Source: Temnothorax longispinosus (Eukaryota > Arthropoda > Insecta > Hymenoptera > Formicidae). Taken from it: a stretch of 64,000 bases of DNA. The DNA lies in NCBI RefSeq assembly GCF_030848805.1, contig NC_092360.1:5394001-5458000 (forward strand), read 5' to 3'. The notes beneath the pieces are model-generated. The model worked only from the letters and a program-made list of their open reading frames with translations, was not told where the DNA came from and made no database searches. How positions within the stretch are numbered: position 1 is the stretch's first letter; the number at the start of each line of letters is the position of its first letter. Below, one piece after another: positions 12,436-25,600 of this stretch. The position numbers and the translations under genes were made by a program.

Positions 12436-13874
12436 CTAAAAGATAAAAAGAAATGAATTAATTACACATTGATAGATGAATAAAAGTGAAACTAATACGA
12501 TCAACATAATCAGTTCTTCATTCCGCGGAACAAACGACTCTTAAGACATCCGTTTGATTATATATTTCCAAATTTTTATATTTTTAAAAATATTAAATTA
12601 ACTTACAAGCATTTATAGCTATATAATCAAGTAAATTAAAAAAATTAATATATATATTTTTTTAAATTTTTTAATTTATTGAAATTGTCAATTGATGCTT
12701 TTTACAAAAAATGCTATAGAAAATGTAGAAAAATGATTTACATATAAATAATAAATATAAATAATATTTTTGTGATGTTTACACATAAATAATAAATATT
12801 AATATTAATACACAATTAAAGGAATCTGATAAATATATTGCTTATTCCATAAAAAGTTTTATGAAAACGTTGTTTTTCATGTTTTTTTACATATTAGCGA
12901 TCTCCATAAATCCGTATTAAAGTTAAGATAAAAATTGAAATAAAAAATAAGTTATATAAGAACGTACATCCACCAATATGGAAAATAATTTTTTTAAATT
13001 CTGCATTATCTATTTTAACGATATTATGGGTTGTTATACATTCTTCATAAATTTTCTTACGTACATATAATATACTAACATATTCATATATGTCGAGTTA
13101 TAGTATGTGAAAAACAGTAAACTAACACGTAGATGCATAAAAGATAGAACTGGCAAATCAGAGAATGCGTTTTAATTTAAGAACATATTTACTTAAAAAC
13201 TATTGGAAGTTATTTTCATATGTTGTCGTTAAATGACGGCGCTATCATTTTCTATTGATATTTCTTCAATTTTATAATACGCCAAACATTCCTTGGCACA
13301 TCGCTTAACTCTTAACGTGTTTACTTAAGAAGTAGAGAGTCGTGTAATATCGTGATCGGTAGTTTATTCGTGGATTTTATGTCTAATGGACATCGCGAGA
13401 ACCACTGTGTACCGACTCACCGCAAACTTTCGCAATCGTGCAGAAAATGGGTACGGACAGCGTTTAAAGAGGTTTTTTTTTCTTTTTATTAATTATATCT
13501 CGCGTACTCGCTTTACTTGCGAAATCGCGCGTACGTCTCGTTTCACAGATGGGCTCTTTGAAGGGCGGGCAAACGCGCGGCGATTTAAATGATAATTCAA
13601 TTGTAAAGTGCTCATATTCCAGTCTACCATTCGGAGTATCGGTGCCGCCGTACGTTTTACGAACGTGAACTGGTTATCTCTCGAGCCGAGCACACCTGCC
13701 AACATGGCTTCCGCGGACCCAGCGGTCACGGCTAGTCGGCTAGTCCCAGCAGCCATGTTGGAATCGCGAATGTCCGTAGGGACGCAACGAGGCGGACACA
13801 CGCGATTGCCCTGCGAGTCCCTCATGATGGAAACTCTCTCAACATGCTCGCCTGGGAGAAAAAGTCTCTCTCAC
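12436..13874 (-). other. bowl: Probable intron in the 5' UTR of the odd-family gene
   Basis: The polypyrimidine/AG acceptor directly before the first coding exon and a strong donor (CAG|GTGAGAG, exon end at 13875) bound an AT-rich stretch with no coding signal. This pairing is inferred, since no transcript data were available. Confidence 0.4.
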
Positions 13875-15700
13875 CTGGAGGACGTTGATGGAGCCTGCCA
13901 GGTCTCCCTTTCAGAGTCCTCCAGCGAACCGCCAACACATCTCCTTCTCCTCCTTCTCCGCTCGAAATCCCTTATTAGCCGACGGTCCGGTGATCAGCGG
14001 CGGAAACATCCAAACATCCGTTGTACCTGCGTCGACATCCACTACGGCACAACGAGAACTTTCGCAGGCCTTCGCGCGCCTCTATCACTCCTTATCTTTC
14101 TCCCGTGTACACGTAAACACACATACACTACACGCGGTGGCAACCACAGGCTTGCGGTAGGCAGCGCGGCGCGACTCCTTTCCTTTCCGTGTCGCACTTC
14201 CGTTCCTGCTCCAATCTCGCCCGGAGTACCGCGAAAGGAGCAGCGACGGCGACGCGCTCCTCTCTCCCAAGGTCGGTTACCCTAGAAGCAGCTCGAGAAT
14301 CGAGAGAACGACAACCGCGGAGCGGGATGGCGGGATACGCGCTCGGCGCTCTTTCCTGCGGGAGAACACGGAGAAGCGCGCGGGTAACTGCGTGTCGGAC
14401 GCCGCCAGGTAGGCTTCCTCGGCTCGCACACCCACGCAGGTGAGGCTCATGCACACCTCACGCACACGACGCACACATCTGCGCGCACACCTATACGCCA
14501 GGGCGACTCGCCTGGGAGTCTTTCCGTTTGGCTGCCGCTAGTAGCGCTGCTGCTGGATGCTGCGGCGTGACTGCCTCACTCTAGAGTCGCCCTTGGTGCG
14601 AGAGAGGCGGGTACCGGTCGGCTCGCCAGTTGCCAGAGCGAGACCGACAGGTAGTCCGAGAGAGCGAGCGGCGAGAGGACGGACTGAGGGCACGCGCGGG
14701 GGTTCTCTGGTATCCTATCTATACCAGTGCCCAGTGCCTATGAGGCGATGCCGCGCAGGTTGAACGCAGGAGGTTTAGGTAGGGACGTGGTATGAGGGGC
14801 AGGTGCGTAAACGCGAAACCTGGCACCCTCTCTCTTCTCTTTCCTTCCTTCACGCTTTGGTTCCTCCGCCGCTACCGTGGAATTTCCTCACCTCGGTGCA
14901 TGTCGGTGCATTCGATGCTCAGCCATGCCTGATGCGGACGATGTAGATACGCGTCCGATAATTCCGATAATTCCGATAGTTTGACGATCGTAAAAGGAAC
15001 CGTTGCATCCGCAGGCGCTCTAGCCAATTCTTATACGTCCAAAGTCGACGTTCACGTATCGCACGCGCTGCCGCAAACTCCAGAACTCTCACTGCACCAC
15101 TGTAATCATCTCTGTGATCGATCTCCGAAGATCGAGTAGTCGATTCCGCTTGCGAAGGTAGCGCGACACCGAAGTCAGCGCGTTTGTCGCCTCGGCCCGC
15201 GCGCTGTCAGGTAGGCGGACGAGAAAAGCGTGAGGCAGGTTGTAAGTTGTAAACGCACCTGTAGGAAACCCGCGCCACGCCGGCACTGACGAAGGAGATC
15301 GGTCTTTGGTGGGCGGAAAGGGGAGTGTGGTCCGTGCACCCCGCCGCCAGCCAGAGGCAGTCAGAGAGATCGAGTCTCGGTCTTCGTCTCTCGCACGCTC
15401 TCCTCCTCGATCTCTCCCTCGGCCACGTTCCATCTTTCTTTCCCGTCTTCGCGCGGTCCCGCTTCCACCTTCGACTTCTTCGTTCCCTCCGGTACCCCGC
15501 CATGCCGGCGCAACGCTCGCCTCCCCGCACGTTCCCACTGTCCTTCGACGTTTCCTTTTTTCTTTTTTTCCCCCCTTTCCGTCTCTTTCTACTGGCAGCA
15601 GCCGCCGACGCCCAGCCGGTTTTACACCGGCAAATCGATTCAACCTTACGTACGTCTCGCTGAAGCGAGCGCGGTTCTAGTTCACGGATTCTGGAATTTG
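13875..15700 (-). promoter_or_regulatory. CpG-rich region: probable promoter and untranslated first exon of the odd-family gene
   Basis: A GC-rich block that stands out from AT-rich flanks. Its downstream edge on the minus strand carries a strong splice donor at 13875, and the sequence just inside is open in the frame of the coding ATG until a TAA near 13970 without any in-frame ATG, which suits 5' UTR. Other open frames here are Arg/Ser low-complexity translations of GC-rich DNA. The transcription start cannot be placed. Confidence 0.4.
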
Positions 15701-18700
15701 CTCCAGTTGGATAGAATAAGCGGCGCGATTGTTCGATCGCGGATGAGCCGTTGTTAGGATGATTTGCGCAAGACATGAATTTCTTATTGCTAATCGAACG
15801 GCCTTTTTCCGCTGTTTAACCGCGTATTTTCTATTTTTATGTCTACGGAGTAATGGAGTGGAAGAGTTTTTAGATCCATAAAGACAGAGAGAAAGAGAAG
15901 GAGAAACATGGGCGGCCACTTACAACGATTGGCTTCTCATTTAGTTCAGCGTTGCTATCATTTTATTCTTGTCGGGAATAGGCGCTCCAGATGCTCGATA
16001 CTGAAAAGACTTTCTGCAATAAAATGTTTTCATCTATCTAAGATAAATTTCCAAACAAATCACATTATGAAATCTTATATAATATTATTTTTATAACTAT
16101 AATATATACTTTAGATGAATGTATGATGTATCTGCGTAATTAAATAAACATGATTGGCGTCTACGTGCGTGGATAATAAATTCTGATATTATTTTTTAAA
16201 CAAAAATTCATATACACTTTAGATTATTTTGATTTAAAACTGGTTATTTTATAAATGTTCCTGAGAGATATTAGAATTTGTAAACAAATTTAATGGAAGT
16301 TAAATGACGACGTTTATTTCCTGACGGAAGTCGCGTTTGCGAGCAAATTCGAGTGGCGAATTTGATCCATCGATCAATCAACTTCATGGATATCAGATCG
16401 AATCATTCTCAAATAATGGAGCCGCCGTCAGCTGGCTCCAACCGAGAATTAATCGACTAACAATATTTCCTTGTATTCCTTTCAGTTACATAGAGGATAA
16501 TTTCTCACCTGCATAGAACATTCGTGCCGATATAAAGTGTGATATCACGATTCAATCATTAATAGATACTGCTAAAAGAAAAGATGAAAACTTGTTATCG
16601 AAACACGTAACATTAAATACAGTTCGACATTATCTCTGTTTTCCATAAATAAATAACACGTACATTACGTAAGTCTCAATTTTTTATTTTAGATTCCATT
16701 ACAAAAGTTAGATTTATATTTTTAAAATTAATTAAAGTATTTACAAGTCTTATTTCTCTTTTTATCATTTTTCAAATCTGGTAAGTTTAATTTTACTTCT
16801 TGACATTTTCCTATACTGTATCGAGTATAACAATTTGTTCTGGCGAGTACGAAAGTTGTGTACCGCAGTTCTAAATATGTGTAACGTCAATAGATAAAAG
16901 GCCAACAAACGAAAGTACTATCTCTACTATTCAACACCTGAACATGTCTCCGTAATCGCAATATCAATTTCTCACATGGTTGCAAGTATGACATCCGTTC
17001 TACGTAAAGTGAACGGCGCATCACCTCTTTCAATTTTCTTTTTTTATTGGCAAATTTTATTGCTAAATCATTCGCGTTTAAACGTCTCCGAGACTTGTGG
17101 GAGAAGACATAAGTGAGCAGTGTCGTATTACGTTATAACGCATTATAATCCGCGTGTCGAGAGAACCGCGCGTCTACTTGACGCAGAAACCATTCGGGAC
17201 TGGGTTACACTACCAAAGCGCGACGTCGTAAAACTCACCGGCGCGGCGTCGTAGCCTCCCGTAAAACGAGCGCGCGGCCACGGCGCGTATATGGAAATTG
17301 ATAGCACGTATTTCTATGCCCATCAGCTTTTCAACTCGCCCGTAGCCAGCCCGTAGCCGCTCCGCGCGAGTTGGAACGTAGCTGACGCTACGAAGGGCCC
17401 GGCCACCGTTGTCGGGCGATCTTCAAACGGTCATTTTGTGAATTCATTTCGCGACTCGTTTCGACACGGTAGGTACCTGAAAGGGGACAAAGAGACACGG
17501 AGGAACGTTGACGAATCGGTCGGCGCGATCGCGTGTCGTAACGGTACGCGATGACGTACATCATCTCTTTTACCTAAAAGGTCGGGACGCCAAGTACAAG
17601 GCCGCCTTGCCTATTCCCGCGTGAGAAGAAGATCGCGCTTGAATGGGCGAGACTTTATATTTACATAGCATTAGCCTTTTGTAGCGGAATGCAATGTGTG
17701 AATGGCATCGGCGCGTCATTGTTTCGGGCGCCGATTGATGGTGCGATTCTCTTTCATTCAGCTTCCTCAATATCTATGTATGCTAATTAACGGAATATAC
17801 TTGTCAAGTTCAGTTGTCGGCGTGAAACAAAAGTGTTGTAATAAATAAGATTCCGGGAGCTGTCTTGGAAATTTTTCAGACGACAAACCTGAAGAGTTTA
17901 GATTGCAGTTCTGTCGTTAGTACCTCTCATAATCTTGACTTGAGTTGCTCAAATTTTGCTTCTTTACTTGCAAACTTGGAATAGTTTGTTTGTTAATAGC
18001 TTAGTACATGTCTTCCTTATTTATATTAATAATATCTCGAACGTGGAATATTGTTTATACTCTGTGTAAATCTTTCAAATGCGAAAGGCCATGTCGGTCT
18101 CTGTAGTAAAAGTTTTACCAGAAAGGTAAGCTTGCTATAATATTTAAATAACTTTAATATCCATAATAATGATAATACAGTAATATAAGACATTTAATAA
18201 GAAATATGTGATATAAAATAGCAGATATAAAATTTAATTATTTGTTTCTAATTATTGTAACTCGGAATTTATCTTCATTTTTTAGTAAATGCCAAGTTAT
18301 ATATAAATCTATCTTTGTTTTAGTAGGCAAGTACCATAAAGCAAAAGCTATATGGATTATTATCAGTAACGTACTAAAAGTGAGAACTTTTGTACATTAA
18401 GAAATAATCGTTCCTGCGCCACTCTTAAAAATTCTGGCATAATTTATTCCCTCTAAACATATTTGCTGCAACAATGACATAATTAAAAAATCAGAGTTTT
18501 CCAGAAAATGAGTTTGAATATTTTAAATCATAATATAATATTATTTTTAAATACAATTTTGGTGTAATAACTAATTGTAGAAAAATAAAATTATCTAGCT
18601 CTTATATTGACTCTTTGTTCAGTAGATCGAATTTTCATTTTTTTGCAAAAAACTTATAAGTAACAATTTTCTAATTATATTGTTGTTTTGTAGCAAATGA

Positions 18701-21700
18701 GCAATATAGTACAATTTATAATTGTATAAAAAAAAAAAACGACGCGAAAGAATGCTATGTCCATAGAGAAACGTAATGTGCGCGCACGCACAGTAGACGA
18801 TAGTCTTCAACGTTTGTAACATGATTGCGAGGTATAAACCGAAGCTCATGGTTGCGATAATCCAATGCGTGTCGCGAGAGTTCTTTCACCGCAACCCGTT
18901 AAACTTCGCTCGAAGGTATCCAGCAGCCTAATATAAAATTAAAAGAGCTCTTTATACATGTGTCGCACATACGGGGGAATATCGCAGGGTTAAAGCTCTC
19001 GTCTTCTCGTCCGCGCTCATGCGAATACCCGTGGCGCGAATATACAACGCTGTAGCGTTGTTATAGCGTGCAACTGCCTCTCACGTCGTTTTGTTCACTG
19101 AACTAGTTCCCTCTCCTCTTACCTCGCCGATTCATTCCATCACTACCAAGCTCACAATCTTACCACCACTACGTGACCACCACCACCACCACCATCATCG
19201 CCGGCGCGCCGTTGTGCGGCCGCAACAGCGCGATGCCCACAGCAACGTCATCGAGATCACCATCGCGCATAGGAGACAGAACGAGAGGTGGAAGTGGTAC
19301 CAAGAGAGACGGCGAGCGCGTTCAAGTGAGGATTCCACCGAATCCGTCGAATCACCATGGAATTTCGAGCGGGAAGACGCGCGAGCCGATAATATACGAG
19401 GTGTTTCTATAATAGGATAATTATCTACCTATTCTATATGTACCCAGTCTTCGCATAATTCTCTCTTCTTTTTTAATCGCATTACATTCGTCGCGAGTCG
19501 CGGAAGGAACTCGTGGAAACTCCACTTTGTAGACGCGGCACGACGACTCGCCGGCGAAGAGGAGAAAGCTAAGGAGAAAGAGAGAGCGCAACGTCGAGAG
19601 CGCGGCGCGCCGTGAATGTAAGCGCAACGGATGATGCGAGGGGAGGACGTGGAGCGCGCGCAGGCCTCCAAGTACGAAGAACACGGGGCCGGCCGCCGCA
19701 TACCTACACGACGCGTAATGAGAACATACCAGCATCGTTCGGGCTGCTATCTGCTATCAAACGGATACCACCGGTCCAGCCACGGACGAAGCGTGCAACG
19801 CGCCCCAAGCAAGGCCCCAAATTTATCTTGCGCGCATCGCCGCGCGCCGCCGCGGCCGCGGCCGCACTGCTCTTAAAAATCTCACTCGCGATATTTCATT
19901 GCGATCATCGTAATTGAGATCTCGGCTTTTCAGCTATTCGTTCAGCGGTTACCATCCGCACTCCGCACTCCTCACTCCGCGCGCGCGCGGATGTGCATTC
20001 GATCGATCGTGCCCTTCGATCGTGCCGCCACGTCGGGTCTTAATCATAACTCCCGATGATGATTCTCGCCACACGGCGAGCTTCGTGCGATGCGAAACGG
20101 AATCGTTTCAGTGTCGCTGAAACTGTTGCTGTTTTGCCACGTCTTATTGTCTTTTAATTAACAATTGACCGATAAGTAACACGATTTTTTACTTGTATCA
20201 CTAAATAACGAAGCTATATTCATGCAAAAAAAAATGGCATTAAGATAATGTCAAATTATAATGTCAATATTATACAAATTAAACTAAAGTATCAAAGCTG
20301 CACAAATTTTTATCTTATTATACGACATTTTAATCGATTGATAGCGAGAGAGGGAGGAGACTCAAAAGGAGATTGAGTGAATGACATATACGTCTCGTGT
20401 CAAAAAATTGTATTAAATCTTCTATTTTATTATCTGAAATTTTGAGCGGTTGACCAGGCTCCTTTCAATTTACACAATCTTTCGTTTTAAACGTGTCGTT
20501 CTTAATACATCCCTAGTCGACGCGCCGACCGTAAAACAATGTACTTCGTAACGACAGGATCGCCGGTGTGTCTTGTTCTTCGCGCCTGCATCTTCTTCCT
20601 GTTTTTCTTCTCGCTGCCTCTTCGTGTTTGCGGCGGTCGCGCGCTCATCGAAGACGCTATTAAATTCAACGCCACGCCGCGTCGCGACGATAACGCGCGC
20701 TTCGTCTCGTCCGCTTAAACCTATATCTACCGTTCCTCTCTCGCACACGCAGGGGATTGACACATTGAGAATCCCGCACCGTCATCCCGCTGCCATTTTA
20801 CGTTAACTCGTCTTCGATTTTTCTCCATCAATGCATGAATAAAACACGACACACGCAAATAAAAACATGTTTAAAAAAGGAAACAAGTTTGTATAACTTT
20901 TTTTTTTATGTAGGTACTATATAAACCGACGAAAGTTTAAAAATAAAGTTTTTTGAAAATATTACAATTTTAAATGTTAGCGTCTCTAAGATCATCGGCA
21001 CATGTTTTAACATGACTCGGTTAAATCATTTGTAGTCGATTTTTCTTTAGAAAAATATTGTGAGACCATAATACATTTTTAAATTTCCATAAAATTAACG
21101 TTAGAGATTTCTTGTTCCGATTTATTTTTATTAGCTTAAAATTCTTTTAAAATAAGGCACATTTCGAGTAAACAAAGTTTCTTCAATATTTTCACATTAT
21201 TGTAAAATATAATTCAATGAAGCAATCGTCTCTTGTCAACCTGATCTCTGCATGGCTGTAAAATGTGTGCCGATAATTCAGGGACACCCTATATACACCG
21301 GTAGGAACGGATAGGACCAGTCTGAACCTGATGTGCCAGCGTAGGGTTATCTCTTCTCGTTAAAATGTATATACGCCAGTCTCCTCGTATTTTCTTACTA
21401 CACACGCGACAATATACGCGCGATTTTTGACAGATATACGTGCAATATCTTCGGTTTTCTGTTGCATTCATATAATCTGGACCAGCCCGCACGCACCTTT
21501 CGTTCCTCTCGTTCGCAATCCCCATGGTTATCGTTTGTGATAAATATTGGCGTTGGTAAGAATAGCGATATAGTTAATGGCAATTTTTCACATACACATG
21601 TGTCGCATACGCGTATAACTACCGCTGTGTATGCACGTATGCGTTTTACGACTGGCAAAACGTATCTTCTTTTTGCCGTTAGAATTAATTGATCCGATGA

Positions 21701-22300
21701 ACTCTGTCGCCCCGTTCTTATAAAGACACTCTTCTCGTAAAGTTATCTTCATGTGCGTATAGAATTTCAGCGACAAACAACCTCGGAGGGTCTTCGTTCT
21801 CTCAGATATATCAAGATCGCCGCGAATCAATCATGTATAATAATTCTTAGAGATATCTTTTAAAGATTTCGTTCCTTTAACGTTCATTATTTTACTACCA
21901 CGTTTCGACCAAAAGTCAAGTATTCAAAATGAAAGTATTGTGCTAATGATGGGATGTGCAATGGACAGGATGCAGATTAAATGGAAAAGCTTGACACGCG
22001 ATGAAATCTGTAGATTTATTTCTGAAATTGGAATCAGTATAATTTTGGTGAGTTCCCCAATTTCGATGGTGTAGGAACGGAAGTCTCCATATTTATTTGC
22101 GACAAATATCTATATATAACTGACATAAAATATATTTCTTTACGTTTATAGTATTGAACTCATCAAGATTATATCGATTTCTGGTTAAACGATGGTCTCG
22201 ATGATATTCGATGGAATTGCATTACTGCTGATAAACAATTCCGATGACACACGGCAAATGACGATGATCGCACTAAATGGAACACAAGTTATTTTGTTTT
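15701..22300. other. Intergenic region between the odd-family gene and the PDZ-PH gene
   Basis: Mostly AT-rich, with moderately GC-rich, CpG-containing islands at about 17080-17560 and 18990-20120 that could be enhancers or unannotated promoters. No exon with plausible protein content and splice sites was found. A short palindromic GGGACACCCTATATA motif at about 21281-21295 resembles sequences often seen at ends of decayed repeats. Confidence 0.4.
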
Positions 22301-22310
22301 AGCGTTAACG

Positions 22311-22316
22311 TTTATT
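22311..22316 (-). terminator. Candidate poly(A) signal of the PDZ-PH gene
   Basis: AATAAA on the minus strand about 260 bases downstream of the stop codon at 22573. This would give a short 3' UTR. It was chosen for position and hexamer only. Confidence 0.35.
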
Positions 22317-22572
22317 TGAACAATTTAACGTAACGTCACTGTTAATCAGCAGTTACAATGATGATCATGACGATGAGATTTAATAATGTTGTTGAAATGA
22401 AAGAGAATCTTGGCAAACATTCACGAGCGTGTGGTGATCATCGAGGTAACAACGGCGATCGTCGCGGATAATCCACAACGTGTTAGGAACCGGAAACGGA
22501 TACGGACGAGGATTTCCTTGGACGATCTTCGCTACTGCGTCTCGTTGGATTCGTAGGGCGGATTGTTTCGCA

Positions 22573-22624
22573 TCAACCTATTTTTATCCATCGATCAATC
22601 GAATATTCGAGGGCGGCCAACCAC
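22573..22624 (-). CDS. PDZ-PH gene, exon 17 (last): end of the PH2 helix
   Basis: Seventeen codons (WLAALEYSIDRWIKIG and stop) after the acceptor ATTTCAG|G. The first base completes an Arg codon. The Trp is the invariant PH-domain helix residue, which makes this tiny exon convincing. Confidence 0.88.
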
Positions 22625-25600
22625 CTGAAATAATAGGAAGAAATTATTTGCGATGGATGTGCATTAGTATATAATAAGAAAAATATTTATTAAAAATTTT
22701 TATTAAGTTTTACGATTTTACGAGAAAAATAATATTATGTTTGGATACAAAAGGAATAAACGTGTCGCGTTATTTCTATTTAGACGTCAAATAAGACGAA
22801 AATTATCAACGTCTGCATGCTATTTACCGTTTCTTATCCATTTCTGATTCGCTAGCGAAGATATAACTTCTCTGCGTCGGATCCGGTGGTTGCAACTCAA
22901 AAGCGTGCTTTCGGCCGCCTGAACTCGGAGCGCTGCTATGTACCCTAAAACCGTGCAGACACGCCACGCCGAACGCTTTGTCGGCATTGGCGTCATCGTA
23001 GAAATATAGCGCGGCGTCCTTCAGCACGCAATATCGTCTGGACCAGCCGGTGGGCGAGGACGTTTTTCGCGCGTGTTCCTGTTGTTTGTTCAAATACCCG
23101 AAACAATCTGGCCTTTGAATAGCGCACGCAGCCATCTCTCTCATTCTTAGCGAAGAGTCCAGCCAAGTGTCAATCTGAGAATGACATTGAATAGTCATTA
23201 AAAAAAAATTTTTTTTTACTAAAAAATGAGAAAAAATAAAATGAGAAAGTTCATTTAAAAAATGTTGAAATATAACATCGTATATATATTTGCAGATATT
23301 TCAATAATATATTTAATATAATATTTAATTTCAAGTTAAAGTAGCCGAAAAGAAGTTAAATAGCTCATGTAACGATTCACTTTGCGTACCTGATCGTTCC
23401 TTTCGACAGCTTCGCGTATTACCGTCATCCATCGAGCTGCCGCTTCTTCGGTATCGGCCGCCAGTCGTAGCGTCGGAGCACCCTTTTTCTTTATCGCGAA
23501 ACTGTGCACTCTCAATTCAGGCGTCTGCTCCACATCGTACTTGAGGAGCATTACCGCTCCCACTGGTTGCGAATCCTATTACGATAAATGCACTTTAACT
23601 AGAAAGTTGACTCTTGACTTGCGTAAATTGATCCTCGACGCTCTCCACTTCAAATTTTTGAAATTACATTTATCCTATTTCTTACTTATAAATTAAAAAA
23701 AATACTTTATTTTACTTTTGATTAAATCTACATATTTGAGGATATTCCTTTTAAATCGATCATCGATTAACCTATGTCGATTTACTGTTTCATCAAAGAG
23801 CTATGTTTCAAAGACCGACAAAAAATCAGCGCGCAGTTTAATGAGTTTGCAAGAAATACATAAAAATTCACACAATATTATCATTAAGCTACTAAAAGAT
23901 CTATTTCGAACCATAAATTTCTCTCTAATTAATTGATATTTCTTTTGTTACGATTTCACAGAAATTCTTTAAGTAGATATTAGCATGCACTGCCACGCTA
24001 TAACCCAGTGAACAAGACGTCCTAAAGATATCTGAAAGATTCCGATTTAGAAAATATGTTTCATTATCCGATAATGGCTTTTAATAGAATCCGTTTCTCG
24101 TACGTAAAATGTGATGAATGCAGTGGTGTACGATAAAGATATATGTATAAGTCACGATACGGAACAATTTGTACTATATCGTAGAGTCCACTTTTATAAT
24201 GAAGTAGCATATACTTTAGGATTGATAGTATATTAATTTAATTAATATACTATCAATCCTAAAATATATGCCACTTCATTATAAAAGTTTAATTACTACA
24301 AGCAATCGATAGCTTTTCTTTCTATATTTTTCTTAATTATACCCAGACAATATGTATGTCTAAAAAAACGTCTAAAAAATATTTAAAAAAGCGTCTTAAA
24401 ATAATGTTTTAAAGACATCTATACGATAATCTCCAAGATGTTATTTATCGAAAGTTTAAACATCTTAAAGACGTTGTAAAGTCGTCTATCTAATAGTTCC
24501 TTAAGACGTCTTGGAAATTTTAAGGCCGTCTTTCAGACATCTTTATGACTGCTTATTGTTCACTGGATTACACTATGAATTTGTTCGTACTTTTCAAAGT
24601 TAGAACTGATAAGTCTCGCTTACCGAGTCAGTCTTGTAGCAATACAGGCAGTTGTCACGACGAAGAGCGAACCACCGTCGAACCCACTTTTCCGCGCACG
24701 ACGACGTGGATTTTCTCCACAAGTACCCCGAGCAAAGTGGTGCCTCTTCAGCGCTCTCCTTCGCTCCGGTGCGCGCAACGCGCGGAGCCAATACGTTGCA
24801 GGTTCTTGCGACTTCTAATTCCAGAATGTCCGGGCCGGAGTGCGCCATTCTTACGACTTCCGAATGCGTGGACTCTATGACGTTTCTGCCGTTCACTGAC
24901 ATGATGATGTCGCCAATCTCGAGACCGGAACTCTCCGCGGGTGTGTCTGGCTCGATCGCGGAAACCACCACGGGCCTTGAGCCATGAATGCGGAATCCGA
25001 ACTCGCCGCCAGCTTCGCGTTTCACAGTTACCCTCTTGTCGCTCTCTGCAATTATAAAGTATAACTACAGCTTTTTTCGCATAAAAACAAAGACATAAAA
25101 AAATTCCTTTGAGAAATCCCTTGCAGAAATTATCTCTTATATTTTTAGAAAATTTTACATTACAAAACTTAAAATAACAAATATATTATATATTTTTCAC
25201 TAGATTTATAAGAAAATATGTAGGTGCATTTTTTAAAATGCAAGATAAATGTATGGATCTTTTTACCAACTTGATAGTAATACGTACGCTACTTATTTAA
25301 CACTTAAAATTAGAAGAAAACTTAACTAATCTCAAATTTCTATAACTGTTTTATATTTTTATGTAATATTTCTATTTTTATTACATATTACAAGCTTGCT
25401 TACATTTATATTAGTTTATGGAAGAAAACATTACGTTTTCTTTACTATGATTTCGTACAAAAGATTAATACATTTTAATTCCTCTCAGTAGCATTTATGC
25501 AAATCCGAGTCTATACTGGATGCATTATATTTAGACGCATTTAATATACGCGAACAAAGGGAATCGTACGTGAAGTGGTTTAAATTGTTAAGCATCGCGC

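Noticed and set aside
21281..21300. End of a transposon marked by GGGACACCCTATATA
   Set aside because: No partner terminal repeat or coding remnant was found nearby, so it is only a suggestive word.
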